Made by a program: the position numbers and the translations under genes. The notes below the pieces were generated by a model. That model was not told where the DNA came from. It saw nothing but the letters and a program-made list of their open reading frames with translations, and ran no database searches. From QZLE01 sp033852075 (GTDB taxonomy: Bacteria; Pseudomonadota; Gammaproteobacteria; QZLD01): a stretch of 64,000 nt of DNA. The stretch spans positions 1-64,000 of the forward strand of contig JAWSVC010000022.1 of assembly GCA_033852075.1 (NCBI GenBank). Reading direction: 5' to 3'. This document shows, one piece after another, positions 33,382 to 43,659 of the stretch; position 1 is the first letter of the stretch; each line of letters begins with the position of its first letter.

Positions 33382-34323
33382 ATGAAATTTTTACATGGTG
33401 ATTCAAAAATCAACTTTATGGGCAGTAGAAAGATAACTACTATCATGTCTATTACCCTACTTATAATATCGATTGCATCTATTGCTACCAGGCAACTTAA
33501 TTTCGGTATCGACTTTACCGGAGGAACACTGATTGGTGTAACCTATGAACAACCTGCAGATCTAAATAAAGCTCGTGAACAGCTTAAAGAAGCTGGTTTC
33601 AAAGATGCCATAGTAAAATACTTTGGAACCAATATCGACGTAGATATTCATATTCCACCATCTAAAGAGATCGAAAGTAAAAAGATTGGTGAAATGGTGA
33701 TGAACGCCCTACAAAAAGATGGAACACAGGTTGAAAGCAGAAGACAGGATTTTGTTGGGCCTCAGGTTGGAGGTGAACTAACAGAAAAAGGAACGGAAGC
33801 TATCGCACTAGCGCTTTTAGCGATTCTTATTTATGTTGCTCTACGTTTTCAACTTAAGCTATCTACCGGAGCCATCGCAGCTCTTGCTCATGACGTTATT
33901 ATCACAGTGGGAATCTTTTCAATATTCCAACTTGATTTTGACCTGACTATTGTCGCAGCTTTACTTGCTATCATTGGTTACTCGCTAAACGATACTATTG
34001 TTGTGTTTGACCGTTTACGTGAAAACTTCCGTAAAATGCGTGACACTACTCCGTTAGAAGTAGTCAATGCATCGATTAATCAAACCTTTGGTCGTACCTT
34101 AATGACATCTATTACCACCCTTTTGGTGCTTATATCTTTGTTCTTTTTTGGAGGCGAAGACATCCATGGGTTTGCACTTGCTCTGATTATAGGTGTAGTT
34201 GTCGGAACATATTCTTCGGTTTATGTTGCTAGTACAGCTGCTCTTAAACTTGGAATCAACAAAGAAGATCTTATGATCCCGGAAAAAGAAGGTGCAGATA
34301 TCGATTTTGGCCCAGAGATCTAA
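33382..34323 (+). CDS. secF: Protein translocase subunit SecF
   Basis: 313 aa. The first helix is followed by the FGIDFTGGTLIGV motif and a small periplasmic domain, then five helices with the GYSLNDTIVVFDRLREN motif. It partners with SecD. The GGAGGAAAG ribosome-binding site is strong. The gene is followed by a terminator at 34343-34375, which ends the queA-tgt-yajC-secD-secF run. Confidence 0.97.
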   Translation: MKFLHGDSKINFMGSRKITTIMSITLLIISIASIATRQLNFGIDFTGGTLIGVTYEQPADLNKAREQLKEAGFKDAIVKYFGTNIDVDIHIPPSKEIESKKIGEMVMNALQKDGTQVESRRQDFVGPQVGGELTEKGTEAIALALLAILIYVALRFQLKLSTGAIAALAHDVIITVGIFSIFQLDFDLTIVAALLAIIGYSLNDTIVVFDRLRENFRKMRDTTPLEVVNASINQTFGRTLMTSITTLLVLISLFFFGGEDIHGFALALIIGVVVGTYSSVYVASTAALKLGINKEDLMIPEKEGADIDFGPEI

Positions 34324-34342
34324 AATTGATTTAAATTGATTT

Positions 34343-34375
34343 TAAAAAGGGCAACTAATAATTGCCCTTTTTTTA
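34343..34375 (+). terminator. Rho-independent terminator after secF
   Basis: AAAAAGGGCAA pairs with TTGCCCTTTTT around a short AT loop and is followed by a T-run. Confidence 0.9.
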
Positions 34376-34391
34376 TTTATAAGGAAAACTC

Positions 34392-34799
34392 ATGACCTGT
34401 AAATGCACAACACCTAGCGGTGATCTGATCCTAAGAACCATGGCCATGCCTGCAGACACCAATGCCAATGGTGATATGTTCGGTGGTTGGATTATGTCGC
34501 AAATGGATATTGCCGGCGGCATTCTTGCCAAAGAATATACCAATGGCAGAACTGTAACTGTATCAGTAAGTCATATTGATTTTATTAGTCCAATAAAGGT
34601 AGGTGATATTGTATGTTGTTATGGAGAAATAATTAAAACCGGTAATACATCAATAACACTTAATCTAGAAGTTTGGGTAACTCCTATTTTACGAAATACC
34701 GAAAAACAAAGTCCCAGATTCAAAGTTACCTCGGCAAAATTTACTTATGTAGCTGTTGATGACAACGGAAATAAAAGGCAATTTAGAGTTGATAACTAA
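34392..34799 (+). CDS. YciA-like acyl-CoA thioesterase
   Basis: 135 aa hotdog-fold protein. NANGDMFGGWIMSQMD contains the conserved Asn/Asp pair of YciA-type thioesterases, and VSHIDFISPIKVGD follows. It hydrolyses acyl-CoA thioesters in the cytoplasm; chain-length preference cannot be read. AAGGAAAA precedes the start. Its 3' end overlaps the convergent outer-membrane protein gene by 17 bases. Confidence 0.9.
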   Translation: MTCKCTTPSGDLILRTMAMPADTNANGDMFGGWIMSQMDIAGGILAKEYTNGRTVTVSVSHIDFISPIKVGDIVCCYGEIIKTGNTSITLNLEVWVTPILRNTEKQSPRFKVTSAKFTYVAVDDNGNKRQFRVDN

Positions 34800-35928
34800 G
34801 AGATATCTCTATAGAAGCTTTTGGGGCATTGGACTGAAAACTTTTTACTGGATCAAAGAATAGCGCGGAATTCAGCTGAAAATTATCTACATTCCAACTA
34901 ATACCAAATGAAGGAGCTCCGAAATATGGAGCATCAAGATCTTCTGTTTTATTGCTACTTATCTTTATTGGTATTAAAAATCCTGCCTGAAGATCAATAT
35001 CTTCCCATGCGTTTTTCCATTCAACCCCCAAGCGAGCGGTTTTGAACTCTATCCTATAGTCACCATAATAACCACTAAGCTGACGATAATCAGCTGCAAA
35101 ATCTATCGAATTACTATACTTCCATAAAGCACCCAAAACGATCTCACGCGGAAATTCAATATGGTAAATATTAGTTTCTGTTCCAGAATTATCTGTCTCT
35201 GTCACCTCAACATCCAACGATGTATTAACGTCATTAACTACGAATCCCAACGCTAACTTTTCAGATAACTCATATTGAAACCCCAAATTTAAGGCAAAAG
35301 CAGTAGCGCCAGTAGAGGCAATAATATAATTATCTGGATCCTCGGCTTTAACACCACAAAATTCTGTTCCGCAATCAACATATCCGATAGAAAATCCTGC
35401 TCTAAACTCAGGGTGACTTTCTGGAGCTAATCCAAAAGCAAAACGATAATCCATGGTTTTTGATTCCAACTCACCAGTAAAATCTCCTACTAAACCGGGT
35501 AATGCATAACGCATAAAGATACTTTCAAACTCGTCTTCTCTAAAAGTTCCATTACCATATATATTAAGACGAGGAATAAGGGCAAATGCATAGCTTAATT
35601 TCCAACCTGTTTCTAAAAAATTATTGGTTGTTGCCGCGGCTGCCAAATAGTTCACAGGGATTAATTCATAAGTAGGTTTATTCGAAATTGTAATTTGTGT
35701 ACCTTCAATTCTTGCTAAACCTGCAGGATTCCAATATGCCGAATAAACATCTCCAGTGCCTGCAGTAACAGCTCCTGCCAAAGCTATATTTCTGGCACCA
35801 ACCCCAAGCAATATATCGCTTCCTTCTGCATAGAAGGTTCTGCTATAACAGGTAGTTGGGGAAATAAAAAATATAAAAATAGATAACGCAGCAGACAAGC
35901 TACTAAGCTGAATTAAAAAATTAAACAA
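34783..35928 (-). CDS. Outer-membrane beta-barrel protein, FadL/PorV-like
   Basis: 381 aa. An N-terminal signal peptide is followed by a GVGARNIALAGAVTAGTGDVY segment, shared in form with FadL, PorV and UPF0164 proteins (here quoted to 20 residues: GARNIALAGAVTAGTGDVYS), and the YWNPAGLARI motif. Alternating hydrophobic strands continue to the C-terminal SLSYQL. The ligand is unknown. I use a TTG start at 35928 because AAGGGG lies 6-7 bases upstream. It is downstream of the PilZ gene (14 bases) and probably co-transcribed. Confidence 0.78.
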   Translation of the reverse strand: MFNFLIQLSSLSAALSIFIFFISPTTCYSRTFYAEGSDILLGVGARNIALAGAVTAGTGDVYSAYWNPAGLARIEGTQITISNKPTYELIPVNYLAAAATTNNFLETGWKLSYAFALIPRLNIYGNGTFREDEFESIFMRYALPGLVGDFTGELESKTMDYRFAFGLAPESHPEFRAGFSIGYVDCGTEFCGVKAEDPDNYIIASTGATAFALNLGFQYELSEKLALGFVVNDVNTSLDVEVTETDNSGTETNIYHIEFPREIVLGALWKYSNSIDFAADYRQLSGYYGDYRIEFKTARLGVEWKNAWEDIDLQAGFLIPIKISSNKTEDLDAPYFGAPSFGISWNVDNFQLNSALFFDPVKSFQSNAPKASIEISLSYQL

Positions 35929-35942
35929 TTAAAACCCCTTGA

Positions 35943-36344
35943 TTATTCTAGATCGAATTTTTTAGCGCGATTACTTTGAATATATTCAGTAAGCTTTTCC
36001 ATAACCGGTTCAACCGCTTCTCGTTCACTTGTACGAAAAGCAATGCCTACGCCAAAATTATTAGCCCGTATTATAATTCCACTGATTTCAATTTTATGAA
36101 TTTCTTTATTTATCTTAAGAGTAAACTTCAACCAAACACGCTGATTAATAAAGAAATCTCTGTCATCATGATCAAATGCGGCAAAAGCACCTGCAAAACT
36201 CAAATTCTCAATCTTAACCGGAACCTCATGGCTATCTTCAAGCAACAGAATGCAATTAGCATCTACAGCCAACCTGGAGGCCGAACGCCTTTCTTTACCT
36301 TTATAAGGCTGTTCGTTAGATTCATTTTTTTTATTTACATCCAT
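35943..36344 (-). CDS. PilZ-domain protein
   Basis: 133 aa. A charged N-terminal tail precedes a PilZ domain with RSASR (RxxxR, about residues 21-25) and NLSFAG (N-x-S-x-x-G), so cyclic-di-GMP binding is expected. It is followed by the FadL/PorV-like gene. It is only distantly similar to the PilZ protein at 20825. Target unknown. Confidence 0.87.
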   Translation of the reverse strand: MDVNKKNESNEQPYKGKERRSASRLAVDANCILLLEDSHEVPVKIENLSFAGAFAAFDHDDRDFFINQRVWLKFTLKINKEIHKIEISGIIIRANNFGVGIAFRTSEREAVEPVMEKLTEYIQSNRAKKFDLE

Positions 36345-36373
36345 ATAAATTAATATAGCAGATAATTTTTTTG

Positions 36374-36793
36374 TTATTCAGCAAGTTCTTTCCAACCAAA
36401 ATAATTATCTTCAAACAGCTTTTTTCCATTTTTTTCAAAATCTTGAAAATCCCATTCGATACTACATAAAAAATCTGAATATTTATCACGAAACATATAG
36501 GTATCTGCCATATATTTTGTCCCATCAATATCTTCAACCATCACCTCTGTACGCTGATAATATTCACCTTCGAATACATCCAGTCTATCCACCCCTTCAT
36601 CACTTATCCCTGTATAAAGTTTCCCTGTAGTTTTTGAACCAATATTCGCCTTTATACCAGGATATTCCTCTTCCTTAACTGCCAAACAAATATAATCATT
36701 CAATACCGCATCACAGACAAATTCGAACTTACCAGCCACTTCACGCATGATTTCAGGACACATTAATGTCCCATATACAAATATATATTTCAT
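36374..36793 (-). CDS. Gamma-glutamylcyclotransferase-like (AIG2/GGCT) protein
   Basis: 139 aa. The N-terminal VYGTLM motif and the catalytic Glu in LDVFEGEYYQR identify the GGCT-like fold. Members cyclise gamma-glutamyl compounds or act on gamma-glutamylamines; the substrate here is unknown. A terminator lies just upstream, so it starts a new transcription unit. Confidence 0.87.
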   Translation of the reverse strand: MKYIFVYGTLMCPEIMREVAGKFEFVCDAVLNDYICLAVKEEEYPGIKANIGSKTTGKLYTGISDEGVDRLDVFEGEYYQRTEVMVEDIDGTKYMADTYMFRDKYSDFLCSIEWDFQDFEKNGKKLFEDNYFGWKELAE

Positions 36794-36808
36794 GCTTCGA
36801 GTATAACC

Positions 36809-36840
36809 AAAAAAAAGGCTGTAAAAACAGTCTTTTTTTT
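36809..36840. terminator. Terminator between the exported protein and GGCT gene
   Basis: AAAAAAGGCTGT and ACAGTCTTTTTT form the stem, with a 4-base A loop; the tracts allow use in both directions. On the minus strand it ends the tamA-tamB-exported protein unit. Confidence 0.8.
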
Positions 36841-36943
36841 AAAAACATGAATAACTATTTATTATTCCGGACAAGCATCTGGATACCAGCATCCTGGTTC
36901 ACTAGCAAACTCATGCAATGTATGAGTCTCATTTCCATTATGA

Positions 36944-37420
36944 CTAATCAAGATAAAAATCACCAACCGATTTGGTAACTTTTAATTCACCATCAACCTT
37001 TTCAATTTCAATAACATCATCATTTGAACCTCTTATAACTGAAGCTGCTATGATCTGTTTAACTTTGGACTTAACTTTGACGATAGCCTTGGTTTTATCT
37101 TCATTCAATGCAATATTCGTTTGCATAATTTCTGAGTAATCACTTTGCATCATATTCCATTGATTGTTTAGTGTATGGATATATTTGCGCTTATTAAAGG
37201 TATTTGTTTTTGTCTTTCCATTTTTCTTATGCAAAGTCAATTCTATCACTGCATCATCTGCTATACAGTTTTGAATAAACTTTATATCCCTTTTTTCACT
37301 AGCCTGAATAATCTTGTCATAAAATAATTGAACCTGCTTTTTGCTGATTCCTGTAGCATTTGCTCCAATGGCGAAAAAAATTAAACATAACAATGCTGCT
37401 GCCTGACTTAAAATACGCAT
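36944..37420 (-). CDS. Exported protein of unknown function, NTF2-like by eye
   Basis: 158 aa with a signal peptide (about residues 1-22, ending IGANATG). The pattern of the mature part (helices around QLFYDKIIQASEKRDIKFI, then beta-strands) resembles SnoaL/NTF2-like proteins, but no motif is decisive. It lies 27 bases after tamB on the same strand, so it may be co-transcribed with tamA-tamB. Function unknown. Confidence 0.7.
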   Translation of the reverse strand: MRILSQAAALLCLIFFAIGANATGISKKQVQLFYDKIIQASEKRDIKFIQNCIADDAVIELTLHKKNGKTKTNTFNKRKYIHTLNNQWNMMQSDYSEIMQTNIALNEDKTKAIVKVKSKVKQIIAASVIRGSNDDVIEIEKVDGELKVTKSVGDFYLD

Positions 37421-37447
37421 ATAATCTTAACCTTTAGTAATTTAAAA

Positions 37448-40400
37448 TTACTCTCCTTCAAGAGTATAAAAGATATCAGCCCCCTGCTGATCCCCACTTT
37501 TTGCTTCTAATGTAAATAGCCTATTTAAATTGTATCTTAATTTTAACTGAGTTTCATTTTTTAGCCATCTAGTCGTATAGCTTACATATAAATCTGGTGT
37601 TAGGTATTTACCTAACATCCATCCTGCTGCGGTAATTTCTAATGAATCTAAACCAAGTTCGTCTTGCACTTGATCTTTAAACCTACCCCCAGCACTTAAA
37701 CCAATAGAGTATAGTGCTTGGCTTTTTTTATCTCCTTCACTGCCACTTTCACCTCCAGTTACCAAATTAGACATTGCATTGGTCTGCCCATAGGTTGATT
37801 CTTCAGGAAATACTAAACGCGGCTTTTTTATAGTGCCCTTTATCATTACCGATACTTTTTCGTCTTTTTGTGCCCTTTCAAGTTTTCTTGCTGCCTTGAT
37901 GTTTAAGGCTGGATTATCTAATGGACCGACAAATATTAACTGCCCTTGTTCAATATCAAGATTGATTCCTAATTTTTTAAACTTTCCTTCTTTTAGTTCT
38001 AGTTCTCCGAATCCTTCACGCAATCCTTTCTTCTGCTTAATATTTAGGGATCCAATCAATTTAGTGGTTAATCCAAATCCTTTAAAAGAACATGCTTCTC
38101 CAAGGTTTAATTTTAGATTCGCTTCAACTTCATTTGTCTGCGCAGTTTCCTGCTGATCTGGTTTTATTATATTCACATCATCGGAAACACTTACTGCAGT
38201 TTCAGGTAAATCACCAACACGAATCCTTGCGGTGTCAATATTTATTGCTCCATTAAGTTTTGTCTTATTCTCTAATAGCTGTACAGACAATAGAGGAGAA
38301 ATATCAACTTTGGCTTCATAAGTATCAATAACCCTAAAACTATTACCTATGATATCTATATTAATTGGATATACATCCTGTTTGTTTGCATTGCCGGATA
38401 CAGATATCTTACCTTCGCCTGAATTAGCATAACCATTAAGTATTATTTGATCGGTATCAAAATCTACCGTACCGGTTATATCCTTTAGCACCACACCTGT
38501 TGATAAAATGGACAATGCTCCTTCTGTTATTTTCGCGCTACCGTTATAACGCAGATCATTCAGTCTTCCATCTGCAGCGGCATTTACTATCAATTTGGCA
38601 TTAACCGATTCGAATTCTGGCCAAATCTCGTCAACCCATTCGAAGTTATTTAGTCTAAAATGCAGACTTGATGTTAATTTTGTTTTATCTAGTTCTGCAT
38701 CGTTATTTGGCAATTCAAATTTTGCCAATGCGCTACCATCCAAGTCACCGTTTACTTTTATACTTGCCTTTGAGTTCCCAATTCTCTCTTTAAGTTTAGT
38801 GTCAAATACTAACTCAAATGGTAAATCTACTTTTTTCTTATCAAGTAAGGTTAGTGTCAATACCCCTTGTTCACTTTGCAGGTTACTATCGATATTAGCA
38901 TTAACAAAGTCCATGCTTTTTATCTCTGCAGCAATATCACCATTTATTAAGCCTTGGACACCTACATCTTGAGGTACTAATGCCTTAAATCTGAGCAGAT
39001 CGATTTTATGAATATCTACTTTGGCTTTAATTAATGATTCAGAAAATACTCCACCGATACAAATTTTCTCTGGAGTTACTAAAAAAGTATCTTCTGATTT
39101 ATGACTGCCGTTAAAACATGACATTGGAATACTTATGGCATCGTTTACAAACTCAATAAGAATTTCAGAGCCATCCCATCTACCAATAACTTCATTCTCC
39201 ACCCAAGTCTGATTTAATTTGGCCTTCCAATTATTTGATTTAGTATCAAAACTACCATCAAGTTGCAATTTAGCTTTATAGTCCCCATCTAAATCAAACT
39301 GCAATTTATGGCTATCCGCACTGCCTTCAGCAGAAATACTTGCTTCAGCAAATTTTAAATCTCCATTAGTGATATCTACAAAATTCCCCCGAAATTCAGA
39401 ACTCAATGTAGAAACAATATCTTCCAAACTTGATGTGGAAACTCTAAATACAAAATCGCCATTTTTACACCGCAAATCAGAGTGCTTGAAATTGCTTAAA
39501 AAGCCCTTGCCAATTATATTGTATCCGTCGCTATCACCACTGATTTTGCCAAACAACAAACCGCTCCCCGTCGAACCAGGTAACATAGATGATATTGAAT
39601 CTATATTAATCCTATAATCACCATTAATATTAATATTTTCCTCGGTTTGAAATGCCATAACTCCGATTTTGGCCGAAGTTTCAGCAATATTAACATCTAA
39701 ATCTGCCTTGATATCTGCCTTTGGTTTTTCATGGCTAATATCTCTATTGAAAGTTACGACTCCATGACCTCTTACTTTTTCTTTACCGATTGTTCCTTTG
39801 ATATCTGATATTTTGGCAAGCAAATCAGTTTTATTACCAATATGTTTTCCAGAAGTTTTTACCCCTAAGGAAACATCTGACTTTTGTAATCCGAATGTTT
39901 CAAGATCGATATTTGTTGCTACTATATTGGCATCCCATACAAGGTTATCACCCCAGCTTACAATTCCGTTTGTTTGCAGACTTCCAACTGATGACTTGAT
40001 ATCAGAGTTGGTAATCTCAAAGCTATCCATACTTCCTTTGCCCTGCGTTGAAAAGTCAGCATTTATATTTTCAACTTTTGCGTTAAAACTCGTACTTAGT
40101 TGATATTTATCTGCAGTGCCTACAAGTTGTACCTTTCCCTTATCACTTAATAGAATATCACCAACAACTACATGTTTTTTACTGACCATTCCATTGTCGT
40201 CATAAGCTAAATCGTGCAACTTAACTAACGGCCAGAATAATTGCTGCCAACTCAAATTTAAATTAAATGAGTTATCTGCAACATTAAAATCAAGATTTGA
40301 ATTTAACTTGTATGGTGATACCACCTCCGTTTTTGCTTGAAGTGTATTATCAGCAAAAACCATCTGGGTTATGGCACTTAGATTATTGGCAAAAATATTA

Positions 40401-41620
40401 TCGATATTAAGATCGATAGATGATTCAACCTTTTGAGTATTAGTATCAAACACCCCTTCTATTAAAGCTATTGGATTTAACTGCTGCTGTTGTAGCTCGG
40501 GCACAAATCGGTCCACGTTATATATCTGCGAATCAGTTTTAAGCTTCCAGCCAATCTTATCTGCGATATCAACTTGTCCACTGATAACAGTTAGAAATTT
40601 TGACTCAGATAGAATCTTTAGTGCTGCCAAATCTAATCTTTTGCCATCAAAATTTCCGTTTGTATTTATATTAAAAATTGTGCCTTGATAATCGGTATTA
40701 CTACTGATGTCAAAATTCAGTCCTTGATTATTACCAACAATATTAATTGTTGACTCCAAAATAGTTACTACTGAATTTGCTACTGGATAACCGACATTTT
40801 CAAAATTAGTTGTTACGGAATAATATGGTTTATATTCAGCATCAATTCCTAATACAGCATTTGACTCAACCTTCCAAGGATGAATTAATTGGTGATTTAC
40901 GATTAGCTTAGAAAAATCACCTTCTATGGTTCCATTACCACTAAATTCATCTAAATCGATTGTGGTTGCCCATGCAAATGATCCACTTAAAGCCGGAATA
41001 TCCCCACTGGTATCAAATTTCAAATTGGTTTTTAAATAAAGTGGTTTTTCCTTGATTTGCGCGTTAGCATTTTCAATATTTATCTGTACAACACTATCTT
41101 CTAAAGATGAGCCTAACTGTATAGCATCTATTGTGAATTTCTGCTCACCATACTTTAGGTATGATTCACTTATCGAAAATTGCCTTAGCTTCAAACTAAG
41201 TAATAAACCAAGATCTATGTTCATTAGCTCACTAAGATCTAATGGTTTGCTTTCTTGTGGCGCTGGTTGTTCTTCGAGTCTTATCTGCGCCTTACCAAGT
41301 TCAAATCTTGATATACTTATCTCCCCAGAAAATATACGGCTCCACTCCCAGTTTAAAATTACCTCACCAAGATCAACTTTGGTGGATTCATTTTTAAACG
41401 AAAGATCATTAATCGTGAGATTATCAGCAATTGCTCCAGATATATTTGCAACCTTAAGCTCCCCACCAGAATAATGTCCTGCAATACTAATAATCTGACG
41501 ACATCCCCAAGTCGTATAAATCATAATAAAAAATATTGTCACGACTAAGATAAATAATACCGTCAGGGTGTAACCTAAATAACGCAGTAACTTTTTAAGG
41601 TTTATCTTATTCAAATTCAC
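37448..41620 (-). CDS. tamB: Translocation and assembly module protein TamB
   Basis: 1390 aa. An N-terminal membrane anchor (about residues 12-34) is followed by a very long repetitive beta-rich region (AsmA-like beta-taco) and the C-terminal TamB/DUF490 domain ending in strands such as YLTPDLYVSYTTRWL. TamB bridges inner and outer membranes and partners with TamA; current evidence in other bacteria supports phospholipid transport. The start codon is GTG. The gene follows tamA by 26 bases. Confidence 0.94.
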   Translation of the reverse strand: MNLNKINLKKLLRYLGYTLTVLFILVVTIFFIMIYTTWGCRQIISIAGHYSGGELKVANISGAIADNLTINDLSFKNESTKVDLGEVILNWEWSRIFSGEISISRFELGKAQIRLEEQPAPQESKPLDLSELMNIDLGLLLSLKLRQFSISESYLKYGEQKFTIDAIQLGSSLEDSVVQINIENANAQIKEKPLYLKTNLKFDTSGDIPALSGSFAWATTIDLDEFSGNGTIEGDFSKLIVNHQLIHPWKVESNAVLGIDAEYKPYYSVTTNFENVGYPVANSVVTILESTINIVGNNQGLNFDISSNTDYQGTIFNINTNGNFDGKRLDLAALKILSESKFLTVISGQVDIADKIGWKLKTDSQIYNVDRFVPELQQQQLNPIALIEGVFDTNTQKVESSIDLNIDNIFANNLSAITQMVFADNTLQAKTEVVSPYKLNSNLDFNVADNSFNLNLSWQQLFWPLVKLHDLAYDDNGMVSKKHVVVGDILLSDKGKVQLVGTADKYQLSTSFNAKVENINADFSTQGKGSMDSFEITNSDIKSSVGSLQTNGIVSWGDNLVWDANIVATNIDLETFGLQKSDVSLGVKTSGKHIGNKTDLLAKISDIKGTIGKEKVRGHGVVTFNRDISHEKPKADIKADLDVNIAETSAKIGVMAFQTEENININGDYRINIDSISSMLPGSTGSGLLFGKISGDSDGYNIIGKGFLSNFKHSDLRCKNGDFVFRVSTSSLEDIVSTLSSEFRGNFVDITNGDLKFAEASISAEGSADSHKLQFDLDGDYKAKLQLDGSFDTKSNNWKAKLNQTWVENEVIGRWDGSEILIEFVNDAISIPMSCFNGSHKSEDTFLVTPEKICIGGVFSESLIKAKVDIHKIDLLRFKALVPQDVGVQGLINGDIAAEIKSMDFVNANIDSNLQSEQGVLTLTLLDKKKVDLPFELVFDTKLKERIGNSKASIKVNGDLDGSALAKFELPNNDAELDKTKLTSSLHFRLNNFEWVDEIWPEFESVNAKLIVNAAADGRLNDLRYNGSAKITEGALSILSTGVVLKDITGTVDFDTDQIILNGYANSGEGKISVSGNANKQDVYPINIDIIGNSFRVIDTYEAKVDISPLLSVQLLENKTKLNGAINIDTARIRVGDLPETAVSVSDDVNIIKPDQQETAQTNEVEANLKLNLGEACSFKGFGLTTKLIGSLNIKQKKGLREGFGELELKEGKFKKLGINLDIEQGQLIFVGPLDNPALNIKAARKLERAQKDEKVSVMIKGTIKKPRLVFPEESTYGQTNAMSNLVTGGESGSEGDKKSQALYSIGLSAGGRFKDQVQDELGLDSLEITAAGWMLGKYLTPDLYVSYTTRWLKNETQLKLRYNLNRLFTLEAKSGDQQGADIFYTLEGE

Positions 41621-41646
41621 ACTTATTTACCTTAAATACCCTAACC

Positions 41647-43383
41647 CTAAAGATCCGGCCCTATTGAAAAGTGAAACCGGTAATTTTCAGCTTGCTGATC
41701 TTGAGGAAATGCCAAATCTAATCTAACGGGACCAACTGGTGAAAACCAACGTAATCCAATACCTACCGAAGATTCCAAGTTATCTTTGAGATTATTTATT
41801 GCTCCTCCATTATCAAAGAAGGTTGCTATTGCCCAATCCTCTTTAACCTTATAATCAACTTCCGTACTACCAACAATTAAATATCTACCACCAATCTTAT
41901 AACCATTATATTCTGGACTCAGATTCTTATAGTCATAACCTCGAACACTCTTATCCCCCCCTGCAAAGAATCTTAGTGACAGCGGAACGTTATCAAAATC
42001 ACTCGCGTCGATATACATCCCGCCTAACTCCGTTCTCAATAACAACCTCATTCCTGGCAAAAGCTTACGAATAAACTTGAATCTTGCACGCGCATGGAAC
42101 AATGAGAAATCAGACCCTACCGATTCAACTCCACCCATAAGATTAATATTACCCATCCACCCTTTCGTGGGGTATTTAAAATCGTTTGAATGACTTTGAA
42201 TCCAACTGATACCAGGCAAAAGTAATGTTGCATTTACTTCACGTTCAGCAATATATGATTTTTCATGGAGATACCTTAGGAATATGGTTCTAGTCCAATC
42301 ATTATCCTTGATCCTGACTCTCTCAACCCCAGCCGAAAGAGCTCTAGACTTAGCAAAATCTATATCTTCTCTATCGTATGCAATATTAAATTTATATAGT
42401 TCATGCAATGGATCTTCTAATGGAAGAATGTATTCAAACCCTGAATTTTGTTTTTTCTGCGATAATTCTGCATATATTGAATAATGATGGCCTAATGGAT
42501 TAACGAGCCTGTCTTCGAAACCAAAACTTAGTCTTCCCCCCGTATCTGTACCATAACCAATCCCAAAGTCATATTTGTATCTTGGCTTTAACTGGTAATT
42601 TACTGTAATAGGCCATAATAAAGAATCCGTTGGTTTTTCACCCCTTACCACACTAACAGAGCTAAAATATTGGCTTGAAAGTAACTTAGTACGTAATTTG
42701 ATTATTTTTTGGGCATCGTAATAGTCACCTTTTTTAAACCCAACAAAGGTATATAAAAATTGCTGATCTAATCTACTCTGATCAAAAGACACATCGCCAA
42801 AACGATATCTTTTTTTAGAGTCGAATTTAGTTTTTATCACAGCACTATTTTTCTCAGGATAAACATCAACTTTTTTAGTTATAAATTCGGAATCAAAATA
42901 ACCTTTTTCTACCGCCACATTTGTTAGATCACTTTTTAGAGCCTCATATTGATCATGACGTAATCGTTTACCATTAAGCTGTTTAAAACTTTCAACTACT
43001 TTTTGAAAAGCTGGATCATTTTGTCCATCACCCCCAACTACCACTTCTACAAAACTTATGATCACAGGCTCATTCAAATCAATCACAAAAGAAATTTCTA
43101 CTTCATTTTCTGCTTTGACATAATCTGAATCAATATCTACCGAATAGTATCCTAATGCCTGTAATGAATTAAGAATTCTTTGTGAACTTAGCTTATACCA
43201 ACGTCGTACAGAGATCTCTCTTTGCGGATTGCTAGTAAAATCTTTGTATCCAAGATGAACTTTGACGTTATCTAATTCCTCACCGCTAATTCCAGAAATA
43301 ACAACATCTACCTTTAATCCATCACTGGCAAAAGCTGGTGCAGAAAAAATAATAAGTAGCACAAAGGCACGTAAGATACTCAC
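41647..43383 (-). CDS. tamA: Outer-membrane assembly factor TamA
   Basis: 578 aa Omp85-family protein. A signal peptide (about residues 1-19) precedes three POTRA domains (about 22-255) and a 16-strand barrel; RFFAGGDKSVRGYDYKNLSP is the conserved loop-6 (VRGF/Y) motif. The terminal residue is Leu, not the common aromatic. The start is GTG. It is the first gene of tamA-tamB. It is divergent from the NADH oxidase over 276 bases. Confidence 0.94.
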   Translation of the reverse strand: MSILRAFVLLIIFSAPAFASDGLKVDVVISGISGEELDNVKVHLGYKDFTSNPQREISVRRWYKLSSQRILNSLQALGYYSVDIDSDYVKAENEVEISFVIDLNEPVIISFVEVVVGGDGQNDPAFQKVVESFKQLNGKRLRHDQYEALKSDLTNVAVEKGYFDSEFITKKVDVYPEKNSAVIKTKFDSKKRYRFGDVSFDQSRLDQQFLYTFVGFKKGDYYDAQKIIKLRTKLLSSQYFSSVSVVRGEKPTDSLLWPITVNYQLKPRYKYDFGIGYGTDTGGRLSFGFEDRLVNPLGHHYSIYAELSQKKQNSGFEYILPLEDPLHELYKFNIAYDREDIDFAKSRALSAGVERVRIKDNDWTRTIFLRYLHEKSYIAEREVNATLLLPGISWIQSHSNDFKYPTKGWMGNINLMGGVESVGSDFSLFHARARFKFIRKLLPGMRLLLRTELGGMYIDASDFDNVPLSLRFFAGGDKSVRGYDYKNLSPEYNGYKIGGRYLIVGSTEVDYKVKEDWAIATFFDNGGAINNLKDNLESSVGIGLRWFSPVGPVRLDLAFPQDQQAENYRFHFSIGPDL

Positions 43384-43659
43384 TGATTCCTCAAGTTTTC
43401 AATGGTGTATCTATAAGTATAGTTGAGATATTCAATAGCCTAAAAAAGATCATTTGATATACGAACATTCCTATTTAGTTGATTATAAAACTATACTAAT
43501 GTTGCATAACCCCGCAAAGCATCTGCATATTTTTAGTTTAAAATGCGGCAAATACGCTATATTTAATTAGACTATATGTTTTTAGCCACGACTAACTTTC
43601 AGTATTTTTTAGATCTGATAACCTGAAATTATTGAATTTACAAAACACGAGGCAACAAA

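Noticed and set aside
28785..34323. A single uninterrupted operon queA to secF
   Set aside because: The order is conserved, but the queA-tgt gap holds a repeat, so continuous transcription cannot be claimed from sequence alone.
36873..36896. TGGATACCAGCATCCTGG as another copy of the dispersed repeat
   Set aside because: Only part of the arm matches and the hairpin is not preserved; chance similarity is as likely.
36852..36960. Minus-strand frame ending HEFASEPGCWYPDACPE past the stop of the exported protein gene
   Set aside because: It looks protein-like but has no ATG and no ribosome-binding site. It could come from a frameshift at the 3' end of the exported gene, but the evidence is too thin to list.
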